Source: Pseudomonas schmalbachii
Lineage (GTDB): Bacteria; Pseudomonadota; Gammaproteobacteria; Pseudomonadales; Pseudomonadaceae
Direction of reading: 5' to 3'
DNA: 64,000 bases
Assembly (NCBI RefSeq): GCF_017589465.1
Contig: NZ_JAELYA010000006.1
Span: forward strand, 62,001 to 126,000
Shown: piece by piece, positions 56,657 through 64,000 of the stretch
How the letters are laid out: the number at the start of each line of letters is the position of its first letter
Numbering within the stretch: position 1 is the first letter of the stretch
Notes under the pieces: generated by a model
Told to the model about the DNA's origin: nothing
The model's input: the letters and a program-made list of their open reading frames with translations, nothing else
Database searches by the model: none
Position numbers and translations under genes: made by a program

Positions 56657-56734
56657 GGGGTCGTCCTTCCTTCGTATAGCGGGCCGGAGCGATGAGTGCC
56701 CCTGGTCAAGAAATAACCCACCGGGATGCCAGAT

Positions 56735-56762
56735 AGATAAGGACGATTGTGGCCGCTTCAAG
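56735..56762 (-). promoter_or_regulatory. sigma-32 promoter of clpB
   Basis: The minus strand has a perfect CTTGAA (56757-56762), a 14-bp spacer and CCTTATCT (56735-56742), which matches the CCCCATNT -10 except at two positions. It lies about 80 bp before the clpB ATG. Confidence 0.75.
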
Positions 56763-56811
56763 CCTTCAGGCAATGATTCCGGTCAGATTGCAGGAAGGAG
56801 CCGATGTTTCC

Positions 56812-56894
56812 GTAGGTTGGCGCTGAGCGCAGCGAAGCCCAACATCTGCCAAACCGTTACATCGTTGGGCTTCGCAAGCTCAGCGCCAACCTAC
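56812..56894. repeat. REP pair (GTAGGTTGG family) overlapping the end of pgeF
   Basis: The arms GTAGGTTGGCGCTGAGCGC and AAGCTCAGCGCCAACCTAC are inverted. The right arm's GTAG (minus strand) contains the TAG stop codon of pgeF. Confidence 0.92.
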
Positions 56895-57616
56895 GCGAGC
56901 CAGACCAGGCTGGCGAAGCGACCGGTGCGGGCGCTGCGGCGGTAGGAATAGAAGCGTTCGGTGTCGCTGTAGGTGCAGAAACCGCCGCCATACACGGACT
57001 CGACACCGCGCGCGGCGAGGCGGATGCGTGCCAGTTGGTAAATGTCGGCCATGTAGCGCCCGGCATTGCTGCTCGGCTGGAAGGCCACGGCGGCTTGCGG
57101 ATGTGTCGCGAGGAAGGCTTCGCGTACTTCGGGGCCGACTTCGAAGGCCTGCGGGCCGATGGCCGGGCCGAGCCAGACCAGCACCTGGTCCGCCGGCAGC
57201 GCCAGGGCGTCGAGGGTGGCTTCCAGCACGCCACCGGCCAGCCCGCGCCAGCCGGCATGGGCAGCCGCCACGCGGGTCCCGGCGCGGTCGCAGAACAATG
57301 CAGGCAGGCAGTCGGCGGTCAGCACGGCGCTGGCGATGCCGGGCGTCGAGCTCCAGCTGGCATCGGCTTCCGCCACCACGACCGGATCGGCCTCGGCCAC
57401 GACGACGCCATGCACCTGGCGCAGCCAGGCCGGCTGGCAGCCCAGTTCGGCAGTCAGGCGCCAACGGTTTTCCGCGACAGCCTGCGGATCGTCCTCGACA
57501 TGATCGCCGAGGTTGCGGCTATCGAACGGCGCCTGGCTGACGCCGCCCTCCCGGGTGGTCACGCAGGCGCGGACATTCGCCGGAGCCGGCCAGTCGGGAG
57601 TCAGCCAATCCGTCAT
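56891..57616 (-). CDS. pgeF: peptidoglycan editing factor / purine nucleosidase-type laccase-domain protein (YfiH)
   Basis: This 241-residue YfiH/DUF152 protein has the zinc-site signature: [14 protein letters not shown] (His), [13 protein letters not shown] (Cys) and [16 protein letters not shown] (His). Members have been reported to keep muropeptide composition correct (PgeF) and to have adenosine deaminase/phosphorylase or polyphenol oxidase activity. Its start overlaps the rluD stop by four bases, so it is translationally coupled to rluD. The TAG stop lies inside a REP arm. Confidence 0.92.
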   Translation of the reverse strand: MTDWLTPDWPAPANVRACVTTREGGVSQAPFDSRNLGDHVEDDPQAVAENRWRLTAELGCQPAWLRQVHGVVVAEADPVVVAEADASWSSTPGIASAVLTADCLPALFCDRAGTRVAAAHAGWRGLAGGVLEATLDALALPADQVLVWLGPAIGPQAFEVGPEVREAFLATHPQAAVAFQPSSNAGRYMADIYQLARIRLAARGVESVYGGGFCTYSDTERFYSYRRSARTGRFASLVWLA

Positions 57617-58572
57617 ACGAAGGACTCGTTATCCTGGCGCAGCAGGCTGAGCAGCCAGGTGAAATCGTCCGGCAGCGGCGACTCCCACTTCATCCGCACG
57701 CCGGTGGCGGGATGATCGAGCTCGAGGAAACGCGCGTGCAGCGCCTGCCGGGGATAATCGCGCAGCGCCTCGACCAGGGTCGGGTTGGCGCCCGGCGGAA
57801 TGCGGAAACGCCCGCCATAGACCGGATCGCCCACCAGCGGATAGCCGATGTGCGCCATGTGCACGCGAATCTGGTGCGTACGGCCGGTCTCCAGCTTGAC
57901 CCGGGTATGGGTGTGCGAGCGGAAACGTTCGAGCACGCGGTAATGGCTGATCGCCTGCTTGCCGGTGGGAATCACCGCCATCTTCTGGCGCATCACGCCA
58001 TGGCGCCCCATCGGCGCGTCGATCTTGCCGCCGGAGACGATCACGCCGACCACGATGGCCTCGTAGATGCGGCTCACCGAACGCGCCTGTAACTGGGCGA
58101 CCAGATTGGTGTGCGCCTCCAGAGTCTTGGCGACCACCATGAGGCCGGTGGTGTCCTTGTCCAGGCGGTGGACGATGCCCGCGCGCGGCACGCTGGCGAG
58201 CCCTGGCACATGGTGCAGCAAGGCGTTCAGCAGGGTTCCGTCCTGATGGCCGGCGGCCGGGTGAACCACCAGTCCGGCAGGCTTGTCGATGACCAGGATC
58301 TGCTCGTCCTCGTAGACGATTTCCAGGTCGATGTCCTGGGCCACCCACTCGCCCTGAACTTCCAGCTCGACCTCGAGTTCCAGGCGCGAACCGGCATGCA
58401 CGATATCGCGCGGACGCAGCACGGCACCGTCGACGGTCAGATAACCGTCCTTGATCCAGCCGGCAAGGCGCGAGCGGGAGTGATCGGAAAAGAGTTGCGC
58501 GGCGATCTGGTCGAGACGCTGGCCGCCCAGCTCAAACGGCACTTCGGCCGCGAGTTGAATGCTATCGGACAT
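57613..58572 (-). CDS. rluD: 23S rRNA pseudouridine synthase RluD
   Basis: RluD makes the pseudouridines of 23S rRNA helix 69. The 319-residue protein has an N-terminal S4 RNA-binding domain (RLDQIAAQLFSDHSRSRLAGWIKDGYLTVDG) and the catalytic domain with the active aspartate in GIVHRLDKDTTGLMVVAKT. ETGRTHQIRVHMAHIGYPLVGDPVYGG is also conserved. The start at 58572 (MSDSIQLAAEV) gives the family length; the earlier frame from 58668 is not supported. It is divergent from bamD and leads rluD-pgeF. Confidence 0.96.
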   Translation of the reverse strand: MSDSIQLAAEVPFELGGQRLDQIAAQLFSDHSRSRLAGWIKDGYLTVDGAVLRPRDIVHAGSRLELEVELEVQGEWVAQDIDLEIVYEDEQILVIDKPAGLVVHPAAGHQDGTLLNALLHHVPGLASVPRAGIVHRLDKDTTGLMVVAKTLEAHTNLVAQLQARSVSRIYEAIVVGVIVSGGKIDAPMGRHGVMRQKMAVIPTGKQAISHYRVLERFRSHTHTRVKLETGRTHQIRVHMAHIGYPLVGDPVYGGRFRIPPGANPTLVEALRDYPRQALHARFLELDHPATGVRMKWESPLPDDFTWLLSLLRQDNESFV

Positions 58573-58718
58573 GAGGGGACACGATGGGCGCGCGGCCTTT
58601 TGGTTTCGGCTACGCGCTGTGGTTAAATACGGGACTTTGTTCCAGGGAGGCCCTGGGGCACCAATCATAACAGACGGCTGCGGCCACGACAGCCGACCGT
58701 CCAGGGATGCAAGCCGCC

Positions 58719-59744
58719 ATGCAAGTGAAACACCTGCTGCTGATCGCCACCCTCGCTTTCGTCACCGCCTGCTCGTCCAAGGGTGACAAGGTCGACGAGA
58801 ACCTGAGCGAAAACCAGCTGTACCAGCAGGCGCAGGAAGATCTCAACAACAAGAGCTACACCAATGCCGTCAATAAACTGAAGGCACTGGAGTCCCGCTA
58901 TCCGTTCGGCCGCTATGCCGAGCAGGCGCAGCTCGAGCTGATCTACGCCAACTACAAGAACATGGAGCCCGAGGCCGCGCGTTCCGCCGCCGAGCGTTTC
59001 ATCCGTCTGCACCCGCAGCATCCCAACGTCGACTACGCCTACTACATGAAAGGCATGGCGTCGTTCAGCCAGGACCGTGGCCTGATGGCGCGCTTCCTGC
59101 CGCTGGACATGACCAAGCGCGACCCGGGCGCCGCCCGCGACTCCTTCAACGAGTTCGCCCAGCTCACCAGCCGCTACCCGAACAGCCGCTACGCCCCGGA
59201 CGCCAAGGCGCGCATGGTCTACCTGCGCAACCTGCTGGCGGCCTACGAAGTGCATGTCGGCCACTACTACCTGACGCGTCACGCCTACGTCGCCGCCGCC
59301 AACCGTGGCCGCTACGTGGTGGAAAACTTCCAGGAGACCCCGGCCGTCGGCGATGGCCTGGCGATCATGGTCGAGGCCTACCAGCGCCTGGGCCTGAACG
59401 ATCTGGCCGACAGCAGTCTGCAGACCCTCAAGCTGAACTACCCGGACAGCCCCAGCCTGCAGGACGGCCAGTTCGTCCCGCGCGAGGAAGCGGAGGACAA
59501 CCGCTCCTGGCTGGCCAAGGCCACGCTGGGCCTGATCGAATCCGACGTACCGCCGCCGGACCAGGTGCAGACCCAGGCGAGCAAAGACGTGATCCGCCAG
59601 TACGAGGACGCCGTGCAGGCGCTTCCCTCCGAGCTGAAGCCGGAAAACCAGGCCGACGAGCCGGAAGAACAGCCGGAAGCGGAAGAAGAGCAACCCCAGG
59701 GCCGCTCCTGGTGGAGCCGTCTCACCTTCGGCCTGTTCGACTGA
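58719..59744 (+). CDS. bamD: outer membrane assembly lipoprotein BamD (ComL)
   Basis: BamD is the essential lipoprotein partner of BamA in outer membrane protein assembly. The signal peptide ends TAC with the lipidated Cys at residue 18 ([20 protein letters not shown]). TPR-like repeats follow ([46 protein letters not shown]). The last ~50 residues are acidic and rich in Glu and Gln before [14 protein letters not shown] use the ATG at 58719, which gives 341 residues as in P. aeruginosa; an ATG at 58707 would add four. It is divergent from rluD. Confidence 0.95.
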   Translation: MQVKHLLLIATLAFVTACSSKGDKVDENLSENQLYQQAQEDLNNKSYTNAVNKLKALESRYPFGRYAEQAQLELIYANYKNMEPEAARSAAERFIRLHPQHPNVDYAYYMKGMASFSQDRGLMARFLPLDMTKRDPGAARDSFNEFAQLTSRYPNSRYAPDAKARMVYLRNLLAAYEVHVGHYYLTRHAYVAAANRGRYVVENFQETPAVGDGLAIMVEAYQRLGLNDLADSSLQTLKLNYPDSPSLQDGQFVPREEAEDNRSWLAKATLGLIESDVPPPDQVQTQASKDVIRQYEDAVQALPSELKPENQADEPEEQPEAEEEQPQGRSWWSRLTFGLFD

Positions 59745-59760
59745 TACGCCAGGGTTGCAG

Positions 59761-59787
59761 AAAAGGGAGGCCGAGGCCTCCCTTTTT
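59761..59787 (+). terminator. rho-independent terminator after bamD
   Basis: AAAAGGGAGGCC and GGCCTCCCTTTT form a 12-bp stem with a GA centre, followed by T. Confidence 0.9.
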
Positions 59788-59936
59788 CGTGGCCGACGAT
59801 TGGCCTGCTCCGCACCCGATGAGCCGCCGCAAGCCACACATTGCAACGGAAACAATCCACAACTCCTGCACCGCGCGCCTGTGTTCGGCGCGCCGGCTTG
59901 GATACACTGCTGCAATCGATGGATTAAGGGGAAGCC

Positions 59937-60167
59937 ATGATCCGCCTGCTCTTCTGGATCGCTCTGTTCGCCCTGGCCTGGTGGCTCTGGCGCAAGGCCA
60001 CTCGTCCGGCCCCCCAGGCGCCACGCCGGGATGAAACCGCGGAGCCGATGGTGCGCTGTGCCCAGTGCGGCGTGCACGTTCCCCGCACCCAGGCGCTGCA
60101 GGACGATCAACGCTGGTATTGCAGCCGCGCCCATCTCGAACAGGACCATGCCAAGCGTGAGCGTTGA
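59937..60167 (+). CDS. PP0621-family small membrane protein
   Basis: The 76-residue protein has an N-terminal transmembrane helix (LLFWIALFALAWWLW) and a short cytoplasmic part with CAQCGVHVPRTQALQDDQRWYCSRAHLEQ, a Cys-Cys/Cys-His zinc-type site. This is the PP0621 family found directly before pilS in pseudomonads; its function is unknown. Its 3' end overlaps the pilS start by 20 bp, which suggests translational coupling. Confidence 0.88.
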   Translation: MIRLLFWIALFALAWWLWRKATRPAPQAPRRDETAEPMVRCAQCGVHVPRTQALQDDQRWYCSRAHLEQDHAKRER

Positions 60168-61749
60168 AGGCATCTCCCTGACCAGCCAGCAGGGACGGAA
60201 CATCCTTCGCCTCTATCACCTCTACCGCCTGACCATCGGCCTGCTACTGGTGCTGCTGATCTCCAGCAACCTCGATGACGACCTGCTCAACCTCAGCCAC
60301 GCCCAGCTGTTCCATATCGGCTGCTGGGTCTACCTGATCGTCAACATCCTGGTTGCCGTGCTGATGCCCGGCCCGCTGCATCTGCTGCCGATCTTCCTGC
60401 TGGCGGTGGTCGATATCCTCATGCTCAGCGGCCTGTTCTACGCGGCCGGCGGCGTGCCCAGCGGGATCGGCAACCTGATGGTCGTCTCCGTGGCGATCTC
60501 CAATATCCTCGTGCGCGGCCGCATCGGCCTGCTGATCGCGGCATTCGCGGCCAGCGGCCTGATCTACCTGACCTTCTATCTCAGCCTCAGCCTGCCCAGC
60601 TCGATGAACTACTACGTGCAGGCCGGCGGGCTCGGCGCGATGTGCTTCGCGTCGGCGCTGCTGATCCAGGCGCTGACCCGCCGCCAGCGTTTCAGCGAAT
60701 CCCTTGCCGAGCAGCGCGCCGCCACGGTCGCCAGCCTCGAAGAGTTCAACGCGCTGATCCTGCAGCGCATGCGCACCGGCATCCTGGTCCTCGACCACCA
60801 GTACCGCGTGCTGCTGGCCAACCAGAGCGCACTGACCCTGCTCGGCCGGCAGGAGCTGGTCGGCCAGTCGATCGACCAGAGTTTTCCCGAACTGACCGCC
60901 AGCCTGCAGCAATGGCAGCGCAACCCCACCCTCCGCTCGCCGAGCTTCCAGGCGCAGGACACCAGTCCTGCACTGCAACCAGGCTTCATCCCGCTGCACC
61001 GCGGCAACGAGCAGCACATCCTGGTGTTTCTCGATGACATCTCGCAGATCGCCCAGCAGGCCCAGCAGCTCAAGCTGGCGTCCCTCGGCCGGCTGACCGC
61101 CGGCATCGCCCATGAAATCCGCAATCCGCTGGGCGCGATCAGCCATGCGGCGCAGTTGCTGCAGGAATCCGAGGTGCTCGACGTCCACGATCGCCGCCTG
61201 ACGCAGATCATCCAGGACCAGTCGCGGCGCATGAACCTGGTGATCGAGAACGTCCTGCAGCTTTCCCGCCGACGCCAGGCGAATCCGCAACTGATCGACC
61301 TGAAGTACTGGCTGTACCGCTTCGCCGGCGAGCTGCGCGAGAGCCTGCGCGAGACCGAACGGCTCCATCTGCAGGCCGGCAGCGGCAGTATCCAGACGCG
61401 CATGGACCCGAACCAACTGACCCAGGTACTGACCAACCTGGTCCAGAATGGTCTACGGTACAGCACGCAGAAACATGGCACCGGCCAGGTCTGGCTGAAC
61501 CTGTTCCGCGACAGCGAAAACGACCTGCCGGTGCTGGAAGTGCTCGACGACGGCCCCGGCATCAGCCCCGAGCAGCAGGCCAGGCTGTTCGAGCCGTTCT
61601 TCACCACCGAAACCAAGGGTACGGGCCTGGGTTTGTACATTTCCCGCGAACTGTGCGAAAGCAACCAGGCCCGCATCGATTACAAGACGCGCAACGTGGG
61701 CGGCAGCTGCTTCCGCATCACCTTCGCCCATCCGCGCAAACTCAGTTGA
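60148..61749 (+). CDS. pilS: sensor histidine kinase PilS
   Basis: PilS is the inner-membrane kinase that senses pilin levels and phosphorylates PilR. The 533-residue protein has six predicted transmembrane segments in residues about 26-175, a PAS domain (LQRMRTGILVLDHQYRVLLANQSALTLLG) and the H-box with His322 (AGIAHEIRNPLGA). The ATPase N and G boxes follow (NLVQNGLRYS; DDGPGISPEQQ; GTGLGLYISREL). I start it at 60148 (MPSVSVEGISL), which gives about the P. aeruginosa length; the open frame upstream lies within the PP0621 gene. It is followed by pilR after 14 bp. Confidence 0.95.
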   Translation: MPSVSVEGISLTSQQGRNILRLYHLYRLTIGLLLVLLISSNLDDDLLNLSHAQLFHIGCWVYLIVNILVAVLMPGPLHLLPIFLLAVVDILMLSGLFYAAGGVPSGIGNLMVVSVAISNILVRGRIGLLIAAFAASGLIYLTFYLSLSLPSSMNYYVQAGGLGAMCFASALLIQALTRRQRFSESLAEQRAATVASLEEFNALILQRMRTGILVLDHQYRVLLANQSALTLLGRQELVGQSIDQSFPELTASLQQWQRNPTLRSPSFQAQDTSPALQPGFIPLHRGNEQHILVFLDDISQIAQQAQQLKLASLGRLTAGIAHEIRNPLGAISHAAQLLQESEVLDVHDRRLTQIIQDQSRRMNLVIENVLQLSRRRQANPQLIDLKYWLYRFAGELRESLRETERLHLQAGSGSIQTRMDPNQLTQVLTNLVQNGLRYSTQKHGTGQVWLNLFRDSENDLPVLEVLDDGPGISPEQQARLFEPFFTTETKGTGLGLYISRELCESNQARIDYKTRNVGGSCFRITFAHPRKLS

Positions 61750-61763
61750 AAGAAGCCGAAAGC

Positions 61764-63101
<1,338 letters not shown>

Positions 63102-63102
63102 A

Positions 63103-63234
63103 GTAGGTTGGCGCCGAGCGCACATCCGCCAAGCCCCGCACCGATCGACACGTAGGTTGGTGCTGAGCGCAGCGAAGCCCAACACCTGCCGGGCCATTAC
63201 ACCGTTGGGCTTCGCAAGCTCAGCGCCAACCTAC
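63103..63234. repeat. REP units (GTAGGTTGG family) between pilR and thiO
   Basis: A truncated arm (GTAGGTTGGCGCCGAGCGC) starts one base after the pilR stop. A full inverted pair follows from about 63152 (GTAGGTTGGTGCTGAGCGC ... CAGCGCCAACCTAC). Confidence 0.9.
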
Positions 63235-63253
63235 GAAATCACGAAACCCGGCG

Positions 63254-64000
63254 TCAGATCCGCCCCTCCGGCGCATAGGGCAGCGGATCAATGATCGCCT
63301 CCCGCCCCTGCATCAGATCGACCAGCAAGCGACAGGACGCCGGCGCCAGCACCAGGCCATTGCGGTAATGCCCGGTGTTCAGCCACAGCCCGGAATGTCC
63401 CGGCACCGGACCGATGAACGGAATGCCTTCCGGCGATCCCGGCCGCAATCCGGCCCAATGGCGGATCGGCTGCTGGCCGGCCAGCGCCGGCAGCAGTTCC
63501 TCGGCCGAAGCGCGCAGGCTGGCCAGCGCCTCGTCAGTGGGAGTCTTGTCGAAACCGGCATGCTCCAGCGTGCTGCCCACCAGGATATGGCCATCGCGGC
63601 GTGGAATCGCATAACGCCCCTTGGCCAGCACCATGCTGGAAAGGAAATCCGCATCGCACTTGTAAAGGATCATCTGCCCCTTCACCGGCTCGACAGGCAA
63701 TTCCAGCCCAAGCTTCGCCAGCAGTTCGCCGCTCCACGCACCGGCCGCCAGCACGACCGACTCGGAGCGAATATCACCCTGCGAAGTACGGACGCCCAGG
63801 ATGCTGCCAGCCGACTCGATGAAACCATCCACCTCGCAGCCTTCCCGCAAAGTGACATTGGGCATGGCTCCCAAAGCTTCCCGCAGCGAGCGAGTCAGTC
63901 GCGGATTGCGCACGTTGGCCACATCCGGCATGTGCACGGCACGGCCAAAGCCTTCGCCCAGCGCCGGCACTGCCGCCCGCACACTGTCGATATCGACTTC
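63254..64000 (-). CDS. thiO: glycine oxidase ThiO (5' part cut by window)
   Basis: ThiO is an FAD D-amino-acid oxidase that makes the imine for thiazole synthesis in thiamine production. The 249 visible residues are the C-terminal part of a DAO-family enzyme: VVLAAGAWSGELLAKLG, PVEPVKGQMILYKC, GHILVGSTLEHAGFDKTPT, LRPGSPEGIPFIGPVPG and LWLNTGHYRNGLVLAPAS, which binds FAD. The N-terminal Rossmann segment lies beyond base 64000; the frame is open to the edge. It converges with pilR. P. aeruginosa has the same order. Confidence 0.92.
   Translation of the reverse strand, partial: EVDIDSVRAAVPALGEGFGRAVHMPDVANVRNPRLTRSLREALGAMPNVTLREGCEVDGFIESAGSILGVRTSQGDIRSESVVLAAGAWSGELLAKLGLELPVEPVKGQMILYKCDADFLSSMVLAKGRYAIPRRDGHILVGSTLEHAGFDKTPTDEALASLRASAEELLPALAGQQPIRHWAGLRPGSPEGIPFIGPVPGHSGLWLNTGHYRNGLVLAPASCRLLVDLMQGREAIIDPLPYAPEGRI

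Overview
The window is chromosomal DNA of a Pseudomonas close to P. aeruginosa. The evidence is the high GC coding style, protein lengths matching P. aeruginosa orthologues (CarA 378 aa, DapB 268, RecN 558, Fur 134, SmpB 159, ClpB 854, PilR 445), a tmRNA tag reading ANDDNYALAA, and gene order. From memory of PAO1, 1-20.9 kb follows PA4756-PA4772 and 31-64 kb follows PA4521-PA4548, so two blocks that lie apart in PAO1 are neighbours here. The species cannot be named from the sequence alone.

Left block (1-22.3 kb): carbamoyl-phosphate synthase (carA and the 5' part of carB, with a LysE-type exporter between them), dapB, the chaperone genes grpE-dnaK-dnaJ with two sigma-32 promoters, recN, fur, bamE, rnfH-ratA, smpB, and a lactate module (lldR divergent from lldP-lldD, then the Fe-S D-lactate dehydrogenase). 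A small exported protein and a DJ-1/PfpI protein follow.

Accessory region (22.3-29 kb): the tmRNA gene ssrA carries an inserted element of about 6.3 kb. It holds a P4-type tyrosine integrase, a doubtful small ORF and a 1276-residue SIR2-domain protein that matches the anti-phage sirtuin Dsr1 type. A degenerate copy of the ssrA 3' end at 28977-28999, with integrase-type TGTATCC motifs beside it and a strong terminator after it, is the likely right junction.

Right block (29.5-64 kb): a YdcH-like protein, a DUF4239-type membrane protein, an orphan sensor kinase, a peroxiredoxin-like/2OG-Fe(II) oxygenase fusion, ampD-ampE, a RAYT (REP transposase) gene between REP arrays, two DUF1631 paralogues (one with a PilZ partner), nadC, tRNA-Thr, the type IV pilus genes pilA and pilBCD, coaE-yacG, ndh, a tRNA-Asn-Pro-Lys cluster, clpB, pgeF-rluD, bamD, pilS-pilR and the C-terminal part of thiO. 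PilS-PilR and the sigma-54 promoter of pilA are in the same window, so the pilin regulatory circuit is visible.

Gene 3' ends throughout carry REP-type hairpins of at least six families, all starting with GTAG. The most abundant family (GTAGGTTGG...CCCAAC) flanks the RAYT gene in tandem arrays. Most long intergenic gaps consist of these repeats plus rho-independent terminators.
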